From JANOZM01 sp031429355 (GTDB taxonomy: Bacteria > Pseudomonadota > Gammaproteobacteria > Burkholderiales > Burkholderiaceae_E), in contig JANOZM010000016.1 in the NCBI GenBank assembly GCA_031429355.1, positions 62,001-126,000 of the forward strand: a stretch of DNA of 64,000 bases, read 5' to 3'. The position numbers were made by a program, and so were the translations under genes. Positions within the stretch are counted from its first letter, which is position 1. Each line of letters begins with the position of its first letter. The notes under the pieces were generated by a model. That model did not search any database. It was not told the DNA's origin and saw nothing but the letters and a program-made list of their open reading frames with translations. This document shows positions 8,898 to 17,352 of the stretch, one piece after another.

Positions 8898-8945
8898 TTG
8901 ACAAGCCTGCTCGGGATTGATCTAATCCTGAGTAGATCACTCAAG
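8898..8945 (+). promoter_or_regulatory. iscR promoter with candidate IscR operator
   Basis: TTGACA (8898-8903) is followed after exactly 17 bases by TCTAAT (8921-8926), a near-consensus sigma-70 promoter. Directly downstream, CCTGAGT (8927-8933) and ACTCAAG (8939-8945) form an inverted repeat matching at 6 of 7 positions around a 5-base spacer. It resembles the type 1 [Fe-S]-IscR site. Placement over the start of transcription fits IscR autorepression. The promoter is seen; the identity of the operator is inferred. Confidence 0.6.
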
Positions 8946-8969
8946 CATTATCTTATTGGGAGTCAAATA

Positions 8970-9533
8970 ATGCGTCTCACCACTAAAGGTCGTTTTGCAG
9001 TCACCGCAATGATTGATTTAGCGATGCGTCAGCACAGCGGTCCAGTAACCCTGGCCGGTATTAGTCAGCGTCAAAAAATTAGCCTTTCTTACCTCGAACA
9101 ATTGTTTGGGAAACTGCGTCGGCACGAACTTGTAGAAAGTACCCGAGGCCCGGGCGGCGGCTACTCGCTAGCGCGTAGTTTGCGCGAAGTATCCGTTGCC
9201 GACATTATCTTTGCGGTCGATGAGCCTTTAGATGCAACCCAATGTGCCGGTCAAGAAAATTGCCACGACAACGGTCCTTGTATGACACATCAGTTGTGGG
9301 CTAGTCTAAATTCAAAAATGTTGGAATTTTTAGATTCAGTCTCATTGCAAGACCTAGTAGAACAGCAAAAAGAGGCACCGGTTACTGTGATGCAGCCAAA
9401 GCAAGTTTCGGCGCTACGCGAGCATCGCGCTGCATTGGAAATCCCAACGTCGACCTTGCAAGTGATTAACATAAACGGTTTACGCAACCCAAATAACGGC
9501 GCAGAAGCGAAAACAAGCAACGCAGAAGCGTAA
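8970..9533 (+). CDS. iscR: Fe-S cluster assembly transcriptional regulator IscR
   Basis: This Rrf2-family regulator is about 187 residues from the ATG at 8970, which has GGGAG upstream. A longer frame from 8895 would run through the promoter and is rejected. MRLTTKGRFAVTAMIDLA and the winged helix (ISLSYLEQLFGKLRRHELV, GPGGGYSLAR) are classical IscR. Three cysteines in CAGQENCHDNGPC ligate the [2Fe-2S] cluster. Holo-IscR represses the isc operon, and the gene heads that operon. The C-terminal tail beyond about residue 140 is long and variable. Confidence 0.96.
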   Translation: MRLTTKGRFAVTAMIDLAMRQHSGPVTLAGISQRQKISLSYLEQLFGKLRRHELVESTRGPGGGYSLARSLREVSVADIIFAVDEPLDATQCAGQENCHDNGPCMTHQLWASLNSKMLEFLDSVSLQDLVEQQKEAPVTVMQPKQVSALREHRAALEIPTSTLQVININGLRNPNNGAEAKTSNAEA

Positions 9534-9607
9534 GCGGCAAAAGCGGTAAATTTTTATAGTTTTCAGTTTTAAAAGTACCTAACCAAAAGAAAGCAGTAGA
9601 AAACGCA

Positions 9608-10816
9608 ATGAGCAGACCGGTCTACCTAGATTATTCCGCAACCACCCCGATAGATCCAAGGGTTGTTGACAAAATGATTCCATTCTTACGCGAAGAGTAT
9701 GGCAACCCGGCCTCGCGCAGCCACGCTTACGGGTGGACTGCTGAGGAAGCCGTAGAAAAAGCCCGAGCCGATGTTGCATCGCTGGTCAATTGCGATGCAA
9801 AAGAAATCGTTTGGACTTCCGGCGCGACCGAATCAATCAATTTGGCGCTTAAGGGTGCAGCGGAGTTTTACAAAGAGCGCGGCAAGCACATCATTACGAT
9901 TAAAACAGAGCATAAAGCTACACTAGATACGGTGCGGGATTTAGAGCGTCATGGATTTGATGCAACCTATTTGGATGTGCGCGAAGACGGGTTAATTGAT
10001 TTCGAAGCCTTCAAAGCAGCTGTGCGACCCGACACTATTTTGTTGTCAGTCATGATGGTGAACAACGAAATTGGCGTCATTCAAGACATTGCTGCTTTAG
10101 GCGAGTTTTGCCGCGAACGCGGTATCGTTTTTCATGTCGATGCAGCACAAGCGACAGGTAAGGTTGTGATCGACTTGCAGGCGTTAAAAGTCGATCTAAT
10201 GAGTTTTTCAGGGCACAAAACTTACGCTCCAAAAGGAATTGGTGCTTTATTTGTGCGTCGTAAGCCCCGTATTCGCATCGAAGCGCAAATTCACGGTGGC
10301 GGGCACGAGCGTGGCTTTCGCAGTGGTACTTTGCCAACCCATCAAATTGTGGGCATGGGCGAAGCCTTCCGTTTGGCTAAGCTAGAAATGGGCGCTGAAA
10401 ACGAACGCATTCGCATGTTGCGAGATCGCTTGTGGGCGGGGCTTTCGCAAATCGAAGAAGCCACGATTAATGGCGACTTCGATCAACGGGTTCCGCACAA
10501 CTTAAATGTTTCTTTTAACTTTGTTGAGGGCGAGTCGCTGATGATGGCAATTAAAGACGTTGCCGTTTCCTCGGGTTCAGCTTGTACTTCCGCTAGTCTT
10601 GAGCCGTCGTATGTGCTTCGTGCGCTAGGGCGAAGTGATGAATTAGCCCATAGTTCGATTCGATTCTCTGTCGGTCGTTTTACGACCGTACAGGACGTTG
10701 ACTTCACAATCGATTTATTAAAAAGCAAAGTCGCTAAATTGCGCGAAATGTCACCACTTTGGGACATGTTCAAAGAAGGTGTCGACTTGAATTCCGTACA
10801 ATGGGCGGCACATTAA
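9608..10816 (+). CDS. iscS: Cysteine desulfurase IscS
   Basis: This 402-residue PLP-dependent class V aminotransferase supplies sulfur from cysteine for Fe-S assembly. The PLP lysine is Lys204 in SGHKTYAPKG and the persulfide-forming cysteine is Cys326 in SSGSACTSAS, matching the E. coli positions (206 and 328). The N-terminal VYLDYSATTP is typical. Length matches the family (about 404). It lies second in the isc operon, followed by a 99-base gap with tandem repeats before iscU. Confidence 0.98.
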   Translation: MSRPVYLDYSATTPIDPRVVDKMIPFLREEYGNPASRSHAYGWTAEEAVEKARADVASLVNCDAKEIVWTSGATESINLALKGAAEFYKERGKHIITIKTEHKATLDTVRDLERHGFDATYLDVREDGLIDFEAFKAAVRPDTILLSVMMVNNEIGVIQDIAALGEFCRERGIVFHVDAAQATGKVVIDLQALKVDLMSFSGHKTYAPKGIGALFVRRKPRIRIEAQIHGGGHERGFRSGTLPTHQIVGMGEAFRLAKLEMGAENERIRMLRDRLWAGLSQIEEATINGDFDQRVPHNLNVSFNFVEGESLMMAIKDVAVSSGSACTSASLEPSYVLRALGRSDELAHSSIRFSVGRFTTVQDVDFTIDLLKSKVAKLREMSPLWDMFKEGVDLNSVQWAAH

Positions 10817-10817
10817 T

Positions 10818-10892
10818 AAAGTAGTAATTTAGGCATAAAGCAGTAATTTAGTTATAAAGCAGGATTTAAGAGTAAAACAGTACTAAGTAAGT
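10818..10892 (+). repeat. Degenerate 19-bp tandem repeat between iscS and iscU
   Basis: Four head-to-tail copies of a unit like AAAGCAGTAATTTAGTTAT occur at 10818-10836, 10837-10855, 10856-10873 (18 bp) and 10874-10892, and a fifth begins at 10893. The first two differ at only three positions; later copies decay. They fill most of the 99-base iscS-iscU spacer. No strong hairpin is formed. Transcribed in the operon, they could affect differential stability, or may be a slippage product. Confidence 0.75.
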
Positions 10893-10915
10893 AAAAACAG
10901 GAAAACGAGAATTTT

Positions 10916-11323
10916 ATGGCCTACAGTGAAAAAGTACTAGATCATTACGAAAACCCCCGCAACGTTGGCGCTTTGGATAAAGGCGATCCATCAGTAGGTA
11001 CCGGGATGGTTGGTGCCCCTGCTTGTGGTGACGTAATGAAATTACAAATTAAAGTCAACGAGCACGGCATCATCGAAGACGCTAAGTTTAAAACCTATGG
11101 TTGTGGTTCGGCTATTGCGTCGTCCTCATTAGTTACCGAGTGGGTCAAGGGCAAGTCCCTTGACGAAGCTTTAGCTCTAAAAAACACCACTATTGCCGAA
11201 GAGTTGGCTTTGCCGCCCGTCAAAATTCACTGCTCTATTTTGGCTGAAGATGCAATTAAAGCCGCCGTTCTCGATTACCAACAAAAGCACCAATTGGTAT
11301 CGAGCCAGGCAAAGGCAGCTTAA
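10916..11323 (+). CDS. iscU: Fe-S cluster scaffold IscU
   Basis: This 135-residue scaffold assembles [2Fe-2S] clusters from IscS sulfur and passes them on with HscA/HscB. The start MAYSEKVLDHYENPRNVG is the family hallmark. The three ligand cysteines are in PACGD, YGCGSA and HCSIL. The HscA-binding LPPVK motif is intact directly before the third cysteine. The C-terminal tail (QLVSSQAKAA) is slightly longer than in E. coli. It immediately precedes iscA. Confidence 0.98.
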   Translation: MAYSEKVLDHYENPRNVGALDKGDPSVGTGMVGAPACGDVMKLQIKVNEHGIIEDAKFKTYGCGSAIASSSLVTEWVKGKSLDEALALKNTTIAEELALPPVKIHCSILAEDAIKAAVLDYQQKHQLVSSQAKAA

Positions 11324-11701
11324 ATGAACGCTGCGACTGAGAATTTGTCGTTGCAACCTGCTGATGCTGCAAACATTATGCCGGTCACCATGACTCAAGC
11401 CGCTGCGACCCATGTTTCAAAGTATTTAACGAAACGAGGTAAGGGTGTCGGCTTGCGCTTGGGCGTGCGTACTACCGGCTGCTCAGGCTTAGCGTACAAA
11501 CTTGAGTTTGTTGATGCTGTTGATACGGTAGACCATCGTTTCGAGTACTTTGGCGTGGCGGTTTTTGTAGACCCAAAAAGTTTGCCGTATTTGTCGGGTA
11601 CCGAGCTTGATTTTGGTCGCGAAGGCTTAAACGAGGGCTTTAAGTTTAATAACCCAAACGTCAAAGCGGAATGCGGTTGCGGCGAATCGTTCACGGTGTA
11701 A
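11324..11701 (+). CDS. iscA: Iron-sulfur cluster assembly protein IscA
   Basis: This 125-residue A-type carrier has the invariant cysteines Cys53 (TTGCSGLAYKLEF) and Cys117/Cys119 (ECGCGESF). It delivers or matures clusters in the Isc pathway. An N-terminal extension of about 20 residues precedes the core that starts at PVTMTQAAATHV. It starts directly after the iscU stop with no gap. ErpA is the main alternative, but the operon position favours IscA. Confidence 0.95.
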   Translation: MNAATENLSLQPADAANIMPVTMTQAAATHVSKYLTKRGKGVGLRLGVRTTGCSGLAYKLEFVDAVDTVDHRFEYFGVAVFVDPKSLPYLSGTELDFGREGLNEGFKFNNPNVKAECGCGESFTV

Positions 11702-11708
11702 AAAAGGC

Positions 11709-12260
11709 TTGGGAACGCACAGTTTTTTTGAATTGTTTTCTTTGCCTGTGCGCTTTGAAATCAATCGTTCAGAACTCGACCAGCGTTTTCGCCAACTACA
11801 AGCTGTAGTGCATCCTGATAAATTTGCTAATGCCAGCGCCCCCGAGCAACGCCATGCGGCCGAGCAATCGATGAATATCAATGATGCGTATCAGACACTA
11901 AAAGACCCAGTAAAGCGTGCGATGCTGTTGTGCGCGATTCGCGGGCATGAAGTGAATTTAAACACTAACACGGCTATGACGAGCAAGTTTTTAGTAGAGC
12001 AAATGCAACTACGCGAAACGCTAGAGGATTTGTTATCAACTGCAAAATCGATTTCTGCAAACTTATCCCAATGCGAGGATCAATTAGAAGCTTTGCACGA
12101 AGAAGTCGAATTGGCTCAGCGAACCCGACTAGCGCAGTTAAATAGCCAGCTAGATGTCCACAACAATACTGCTGAAGCGGTTAGTTTAATCAAAGAGCTA
12201 ATGTTCTTTAATAAACTGGCGCTAGAAGTAGACGACGCACAAGTACTTTTGCAAAACTAA
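11709..12260 (+). CDS. hscB: Fe-S protein assembly co-chaperone HscB
   Basis: This 183-residue J-domain co-chaperone stimulates HscA and presents IscU. The HPD tripeptide is at residues 35-37 (VVHPDKF) within an N-terminal J domain. The C-terminal three-helix IscU-binding domain contains TSKFLVEQMQLRETLED. The start is a TTG at 11709, seven bases after the iscA stop; no ATG lies before the J domain. It is followed by hscA after one base. Confidence 0.95.
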   Translation: MGTHSFFELFSLPVRFEINRSELDQRFRQLQAVVHPDKFANASAPEQRHAAEQSMNINDAYQTLKDPVKRAMLLCAIRGHEVNLNTNTAMTSKFLVEQMQLRETLEDLLSTAKSISANLSQCEDQLEALHEEVELAQRTRLAQLNSQLDVHNNTAEAVSLIKELMFFNKLALEVDDAQVLLQN

Positions 12261-12261
12261 T

Positions 12262-14151
12262 ATGCTTTTCCAAATATCAGAACCGGGCATGACGCCCGAA
12301 CCCCATCAACGTAAGTTAGCCGCCGGTATCGACTTAGGAACGACTAACTCCTTAATCGCAACTATTCGCTCTAGCAGCCCCGAAGTGTTAGCAGATGACA
12401 AAGGGGTTGAGTTGCTGCCCTCGGTTGTCCACTACGCAACCGACGGTACGGCCACGGTTGGCACCAACGCTTTTTATAAACAAGTACAAGACCCCGCAAA
12501 TACGATTGCGTCGGTTAAACGGTTCATGGGTCGTGGGCGCGATGAAATTGGCTCAGCAACACAATTACGTTACGAACTTGATGAAGGTCCGGGCCAAGTA
12601 CGTATTAAAACCGTAGCAGGGCTACGTTCGCCAGTCCAAGTTTCGGCCGATATTTTGGCAGTGTTAAAAGCCCGCGCACAAGATAGTCTTGGCGGCGAGT
12701 TGGAAGGCGTGGTAATTACTGTGCCCGCTTATTTTGACGATGCGCAACGCCAAGCCACTAAAGACGCCGGACGATTAGCCGGCCTCAATGTGTTGCGACT
12801 TTTAAACGAACCAACTGCTGCGGCTGTTGCTTATGGCTTAGATCAAGGCAGCCAAGGAATTTACGCCGTATACGACTTGGGCGGCGGCACATTTGATATT
12901 TCGATATTGCGTTTAACCAAAGGTGTATTTGAAGTAATGGCCACTGGTGGCGACAGCGCTTTAGGTGGTGACGACTTTGATGAACTGGTTGTGCAATGGA
13001 TGCAGCAAGAAGGGCATTTAAAACCACTAACCGATAGCGCAGCACGGCAATTAAGAATGCTCGCGCGCCAAGCCAAAGAACTGCTGACAGAGCACGAACA
13101 AGTGCCGATTCAAAAGCGTTTAGAAGATGGTCAAGCTATTGATTTGATATTGAGTCGCAGCTATTTTGATGCAATGGTTTTGCCGTTAATGAAACGCACC
13201 ATCCAGGCTTGCAAAAAGGCGTTACGCGATGCCGAGATAAAAGTTGAAGATTGCGCTGGCGTTGTGCTGGTCGGTGGCTCAACGCGGATGCCGACCGTGC
13301 GCTCGTCGGTGGCGCAGTTATTTGGCAAAGAACCTTTGTGCCAACTCAATCCCGATACGGTCGTGGCGCTAGGTGCCGCAATTCAAGCCAACGCGCTTGT
13401 GGGTAACAAGCAAGCTGACGAAGATTGGTTGTTGTTGGATGTCATTCCGTTGTCTTTGGGTATCGAAACCTACGGTGGCATTGTAGAAAAAGTTGTGCCA
13501 CGCAATTCCACTTTGCCGATTGCCCGTGCACAAGAATTTACAACCTTTAAAGACGGCCAAACCGCAATGGCTATTCACGCAGTGCAGGGCGAGCGCGAGT
13601 TAGCCGGTGACTGCCGTTCGCTGGCGCGCTTCGAGTTGCGTGGTATTCCACCAATGGCCGCCGGTGCTGCAAAAATTCGTGTGACCTTTCAGGTCGATGC
13701 TGATGGATTGTTAAATGTCCAAGCGCAAGAGTTAACTAGCGGAATAAAAGCCCAAATCGATGTGAAGCCTTCATACGGTTTGTCGGACGATGAAATTTCG
13801 ACCATGTTGTCGGCCGGGTATGCCAGTGCATCGCAAGATATGAAGGCGCGCGCCTTGGCTGAGCAACAAGTAGAAGCCGAGCGCTTGTTAGAGGCAATTC
13901 GTTCGGCGATGCGCGCTGATGCGGACCTGCTAAGCCAGACCGATCAAGATGCAATTAACCAAGCGCTTGAGCAGTTAAATGTTGCTCGCGAGCATTGTCC
14001 TGATCATTTGCAAATTAAGCAGCAAGTCGATCATGTTGCCCAGCTAACAGAGAACTTTGCTGCGCTGAGGATGGATCGAGCGGTGAAACAAGCATTAGCC
14101 GGAAAACGAATTGATGAAATCGCTCCAAAAGTTGTTTCCGATAACCTTTAA
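12262..14151 (+). CDS. hscA: Fe-S protein assembly chaperone HscA (Hsp70 family)
   Basis: This 629-residue Hsp70 is specialised for IscU. ATPase-domain signatures are present: AAGIDLGTTNSL near the start, VYDLGGGTFDISIL and VVLVGGSTRMPTVR. The interdomain linker and substrate-binding domain follow (LLDVIPLSLGIETYGG). It lies between hscB and fdx, which separates it from DnaK. The ATG at 12262 follows the hscB stop by one base; a second ATG nine codons in is possible. Confidence 0.96.
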   Translation: MLFQISEPGMTPEPHQRKLAAGIDLGTTNSLIATIRSSSPEVLADDKGVELLPSVVHYATDGTATVGTNAFYKQVQDPANTIASVKRFMGRGRDEIGSATQLRYELDEGPGQVRIKTVAGLRSPVQVSADILAVLKARAQDSLGGELEGVVITVPAYFDDAQRQATKDAGRLAGLNVLRLLNEPTAAAVAYGLDQGSQGIYAVYDLGGGTFDISILRLTKGVFEVMATGGDSALGGDDFDELVVQWMQQEGHLKPLTDSAARQLRMLARQAKELLTEHEQVPIQKRLEDGQAIDLILSRSYFDAMVLPLMKRTIQACKKALRDAEIKVEDCAGVVLVGGSTRMPTVRSSVAQLFGKEPLCQLNPDTVVALGAAIQANALVGNKQADEDWLLLDVIPLSLGIETYGGIVEKVVPRNSTLPIARAQEFTTFKDGQTAMAIHAVQGERELAGDCRSLARFELRGIPPMAAGAAKIRVTFQVDADGLLNVQAQELTSGIKAQIDVKPSYGLSDDEISTMLSAGYASASQDMKARALAEQQVEAERLLEAIRSAMRADADLLSQTDQDAINQALEQLNVAREHCPDHLQIKQQVDHVAQLTENFAALRMDRAVKQALAGKRIDEIAPKVVSDNL

Positions 14152-14237
14152 ATCACAAGAACAAAAGCCAAGCTGATTGTTAATGTTTAACAATCGCTTA
14201 ATTCAAAAATAACCCTTAGTTTTTTTAAAGCGCTGCA

Positions 14238-14570
14238 ATGCCCACGATTACCGTTTTACCTCATCCGCAATTGTGCCCCGAAGGTGCGCAATTTTCAGTA
14301 CCTAGCGAAACCGTAGTGTGTAGTGCATTGCTAGCGCAAGGTATTGCAATCGAGCATGCTTGCGATATGTCTTGCGCTTGTACGACTTGCCATATCATCG
14401 TTAAAGCGGGTGGCTCTTCTTTGGAAACCGCGACAGACGAGGAAGAAGATATGTTAGATAAAGCGTGGGGAATTACGTCTCAATCACGCCTATCGTGTCA
14501 AGCCCGAGTGAAGGGCGCTGACTTGACGATAGAGATTCCGAAGTACACGATTAACCACGCGCGGGAATAG
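14238..14570 (+). CDS. fdx: [2Fe-2S] ferredoxin of the Isc system
   Basis: This 110-residue adrenodoxin-type ferredoxin supplies electrons for cluster assembly. Cluster ligands are Cys42, Cys48, Cys51 (C-x5-C-x2-C) and Cys87 (SRLSCQ). It is the last gene of the isc operon; no iscX is seen after it. Its 3' end overlaps the convergent acyltransferase gene by 20 bases. Confidence 0.95.
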   Translation: MPTITVLPHPQLCPEGAQFSVPSETVVCSALLAQGIAIEHACDMSCACTTCHIIVKAGGSSLETATDEEEDMLDKAWGITSQSRLSCQARVKGADLTIEIPKYTINHARE

Positions 14571-15675
14571 TTTTGTTTCGTTGAAGTAAGTGAATTGGTT
14601 TAACCAAAACGGTGTTTTTTAATTTTTCACTTAAACCGAAGAGCTGTAGGCACAAAAACGTAGTAACAACGAATACGAGGGGCCAGTCTAACCAAACTGG
14701 CAAATTCGCTTTTCCGATTGCGTTAGCAACTAAAATTAAGATCGGTAAGTGCAGTAAATAAATTGAATAACTGGCTTTGTCTAAAATAGGTAGAAGTTTT
14801 TTAGTTTGTGTACTAAACCTGTAGCAGCATTGAATAGCCAAGGCAATTAGAGTTAACGTACAAAATTGTTTCGCAGTGTAAGCAAACAATCTAATAAGCG
14901 TGTTTTCAAATTCAAACAATGAAAAAGTCCAAGCGATATTTAAAAAAATCAACGCACCTAAAACGCCAATCCGAGAGGGCCGTTCAATTGAACTTGAAGT
15001 GATCGGCATGTAAAGCGTTAACACACCGATCGAAAAAAACATTGTGTAACGTAAAAAACTTTCAATACTTCCAAATGTTTCAGACATAGTGGCAACGATA
15101 GGAAACAAATAACCCATCACTCTTGGGAAAACGAGTAGGAAAGGCAGCGAGCAGATTATTAGGATCTGATGTTGTTGAATAAACAGCTTGATGCTTCGGC
15201 GACGATCCGCCGTTAGCGATGCAGTCGATAGGTACAAAAATCCTGCTAAAACGGTGATGTAGCCTAGGTCGCGTAAGAACCAGAGGTGCATTATGGTTGC
15301 TAGGCGCGGGGCTTCGAGTAATGTTGCAGTTCTTGAAACGCTGCTATCGGCAAACAACAAATAGATTGGGTAGTTTAAAAAAACGGCCGTCAAAACGAAT
15401 GGCACTGCGAGTCGCTTAGCCCTGTTCCAATAAAAAGAACTCAGTTTTCTGTGCTTTTTAATTTGAATTGCAAACGCTAAACCTGCAATTAACATGAATG
15501 CCTCCATCCTAAATGAATGAATTAGATTCACGGCTGCAATCGGAAGCCAATGGGATTCTCGAGTGACTGGAAATTCGTGGCTTACATTATAAAATGTTCC
15601 AAGGTGCAAGACGATTCCCAATAATGCTAGGGGGCCGCGAGCCGTGAATATTTTATATGCAAGATTTGAGTTCAT
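14551..15675 (-). CDS. Acyltransferase family 3 (OafA/MdoC-like) membrane protein
   Basis: This 374-residue integral membrane protein has about ten hydrophobic segments. FRMEAFMLIAGLAF at residues 55-68 matches the FRxPxFFxxSGF signature of family 3 acyltransferases. ARGPLALLGIVLH at 12-24 supplies the expected early Arg and His. These proteins O-acylate sugars of the envelope (OafA, or MdoC for osmoregulated glucans). The gene is AT-richer than the neighbouring isc genes and has no obvious functional partner beside it. It converges on fdx and lies 102 bases from lysS on the same strand. The acceptor is unknown. Confidence 0.78.
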   Translation of the reverse strand: MNSNLAYKIFTARGPLALLGIVLHLGTFYNVSHEFPVTRESHWLPIAAVNLIHSFRMEAFMLIAGLAFAIQIKKHRKLSSFYWNRAKRLAVPFVLTAVFLNYPIYLLFADSSVSRTATLLEAPRLATIMHLWFLRDLGYITVLAGFLYLSTASLTADRRRSIKLFIQQHQILIICSLPFLLVFPRVMGYLFPIVATMSETFGSIESFLRYTMFFSIGVLTLYMPITSSSIERPSRIGVLGALIFLNIAWTFSLFEFENTLIRLFAYTAKQFCTLTLIALAIQCCYRFSTQTKKLLPILDKASYSIYLLHLPILILVANAIGKANLPVWLDWPLVFVVTTFLCLQLFGLSEKLKNTVLVKPIHLLQRNKTIPARG

Positions 15676-15777
15676 GGTTCAAACCATAAACCGGCAGTCA
15701 CGATGGATTTGTGACTAATTACTCAACCGAACATGTGGTCGCGCACTGCGGACAAAGCGCGTGAATAATGTCTCAGA

Positions 15778-17319
15778 TCACTCGATTTTCCTAAGTGTTG
15801 GAAACAAAATAACGTCGCGAATACTGGCACTATCGGTCAATAGCATCATTAAACGGTCAATTCCAATGCCACATCCGCCCGTGGGTGGCATGCCGTATTC
15901 GAGGGCGCGGACGTAATCTGCATCGTAAAACATCGCTTCTTCGTCGCCGGCATCTTTAGCTTGCACTTGTGACTTAAATCGTGCGGCTTGATCTTGCGCG
16001 TCGTTTAACTCAGAAAAGCCATTAGCAAACTCGCGCCCGGTCATAAATAACTCAAAGCGTTCGGTAATACCTGGACGCGTATCGGAGGCGCGCGCCAATG
16101 GGGAGACCTCTATTGGGTAATCAATAATGTACGTTGGATTCCACAATTGACTCTCTGCGCACTCTTCAAACAACATTAATTGCAAGGCGCCAATACCTGC
16201 CAGCTTTACTTTGTTGTCGTTAATATCGACGTGCAAACTACGTAAGGTAGCTAGTAACCAATCGCGCGAGTCAAACGCCGAGCCGACATAGTGCGGTGCG
16301 TATTTTTCTATCGCTTGAACAACCGTTAGGCGGTCAAATGCAGGCCCCAAATCGATATCACGGCCTTGATAGGTCAACTTGGTTGTACCGCGCGCTGCTA
16401 ATGCGGCATCGCGAATAACACGCTCAGTAAAATCCATTAACCATTGGTAATCGGTATAAGCCGCGTAAAATTCCATCATTGTAAATTCTGGATTGTGGCG
16501 AACCGAGATACCTTCGTTGCGAAAGTTACGATTAATCTCAAACACGCGTTCAAAACCACCAACGACCAAGCGCTTTAGATACAGCTCGGGCGCAATGCGC
16601 ATATACATTGTTTGGTCTAGCGCATTGTGATGGGTAACAAAGGGCTTAGCCGCTGCGCCGCCGGGAATTGGCTGCATCATGGGCGTTTCTACTTCAAGAA
16701 ACTGATTCGCGATCATAAAACTTCGAATGGCGCTAATTGCTTTAGAGCGAGCCAAGAAAACGGAGCGCGACTCTTCGTTAACAATTAAATCGATATAACG
16801 TTGGCGGTAACGTGTCTCTTGATCGGCCAACCCATGAAACTTATCAGGCAAAGGGCGCAAAGACTTTGTTAACAAACGAAGCTCAGTACATTTGACCGAT
16901 AGCTCGCCTTTCATGGTTTTAAACATGATGCCCTGCACGCCGACGATATCGCCTAAATCCCAATGCTTAAATGATTCGTGGGTAGCTTCGCTAACGCCTT
17001 CATTTGTAATGTACAACTGAATACGCCCAGTTGAGTCTTGCACGGTTGCAAAGCTTGCTTTACCTTGCACGCGTTTTAACATCATGCGGCCAGCAATGAT
17101 GACTTTGATCGGTGTGGCCTCTAGCACTTCACGCGTTTTTTCGCCGTGAGCCTGTGCAAGGGCGCGCGCCCGATCAGTTGGCACAAAGTCATTCGGAAAA
17201 GCCGGCGTTGGCAGTTTGCGCAACTCATCCAATTTATGGCGACGCTCGGCCATAATTTGATTTTCATCAACTGTTACGGGTGCAATTGGGGTTGCTGCTG
17301 GTTGGGTATTGTCTGTCAT
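15778..17319 (-). CDS. lysS: Lysyl-tRNA synthetase (class II)
   Basis: This 513-residue class II LysRS has an N-terminal OB-fold anticodon-binding domain (VIIAGRMMLKRVQGKASFATVQD, about residues 73-95) and a catalytic domain. Motif 2 is RNFRNEGISVRHNPEFTMME and motif 3 is GCGIGIDRLMM near the C terminus. It charges tRNA-Lys in the cytoplasm. It lies 33 bases after prfB, the conserved prfB-lysS pair seen in many proteobacteria. Confidence 0.98.
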   Translation of the reverse strand: MTDNTQPAATPIAPVTVDENQIMAERRHKLDELRKLPTPAFPNDFVPTDRARALAQAHGEKTREVLEATPIKVIIAGRMMLKRVQGKASFATVQDSTGRIQLYITNEGVSEATHESFKHWDLGDIVGVQGIMFKTMKGELSVKCTELRLLTKSLRPLPDKFHGLADQETRYRQRYIDLIVNEESRSVFLARSKAISAIRSFMIANQFLEVETPMMQPIPGGAAAKPFVTHHNALDQTMYMRIAPELYLKRLVVGGFERVFEINRNFRNEGISVRHNPEFTMMEFYAAYTDYQWLMDFTERVIRDAALAARGTTKLTYQGRDIDLGPAFDRLTVVQAIEKYAPHYVGSAFDSRDWLLATLRSLHVDINDNKVKLAGIGALQLMLFEECAESQLWNPTYIIDYPIEVSPLARASDTRPGITERFELFMTGREFANGFSELNDAQDQAARFKSQVQAKDAGDEEAMFYDADYVRALEYGMPPTGGCGIGIDRLMMLLTDSASIRDVILFPTLRKIE

Positions 17320-17352
17320 AACAAATCAAAAGTTGGTATTACATTGTTTAAA

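Noticed and set aside
8895..8969. Longer iscR frame
   Set aside because: It would start inside the -35 element; the IscR family begins at MRLTTKGRFAV.
14551..15675. Acyltransferase as a recently acquired gene
   Set aside because: It is AT-richer than its neighbours, but membrane proteins often are, and there are no flanking repeats or mobility genes.
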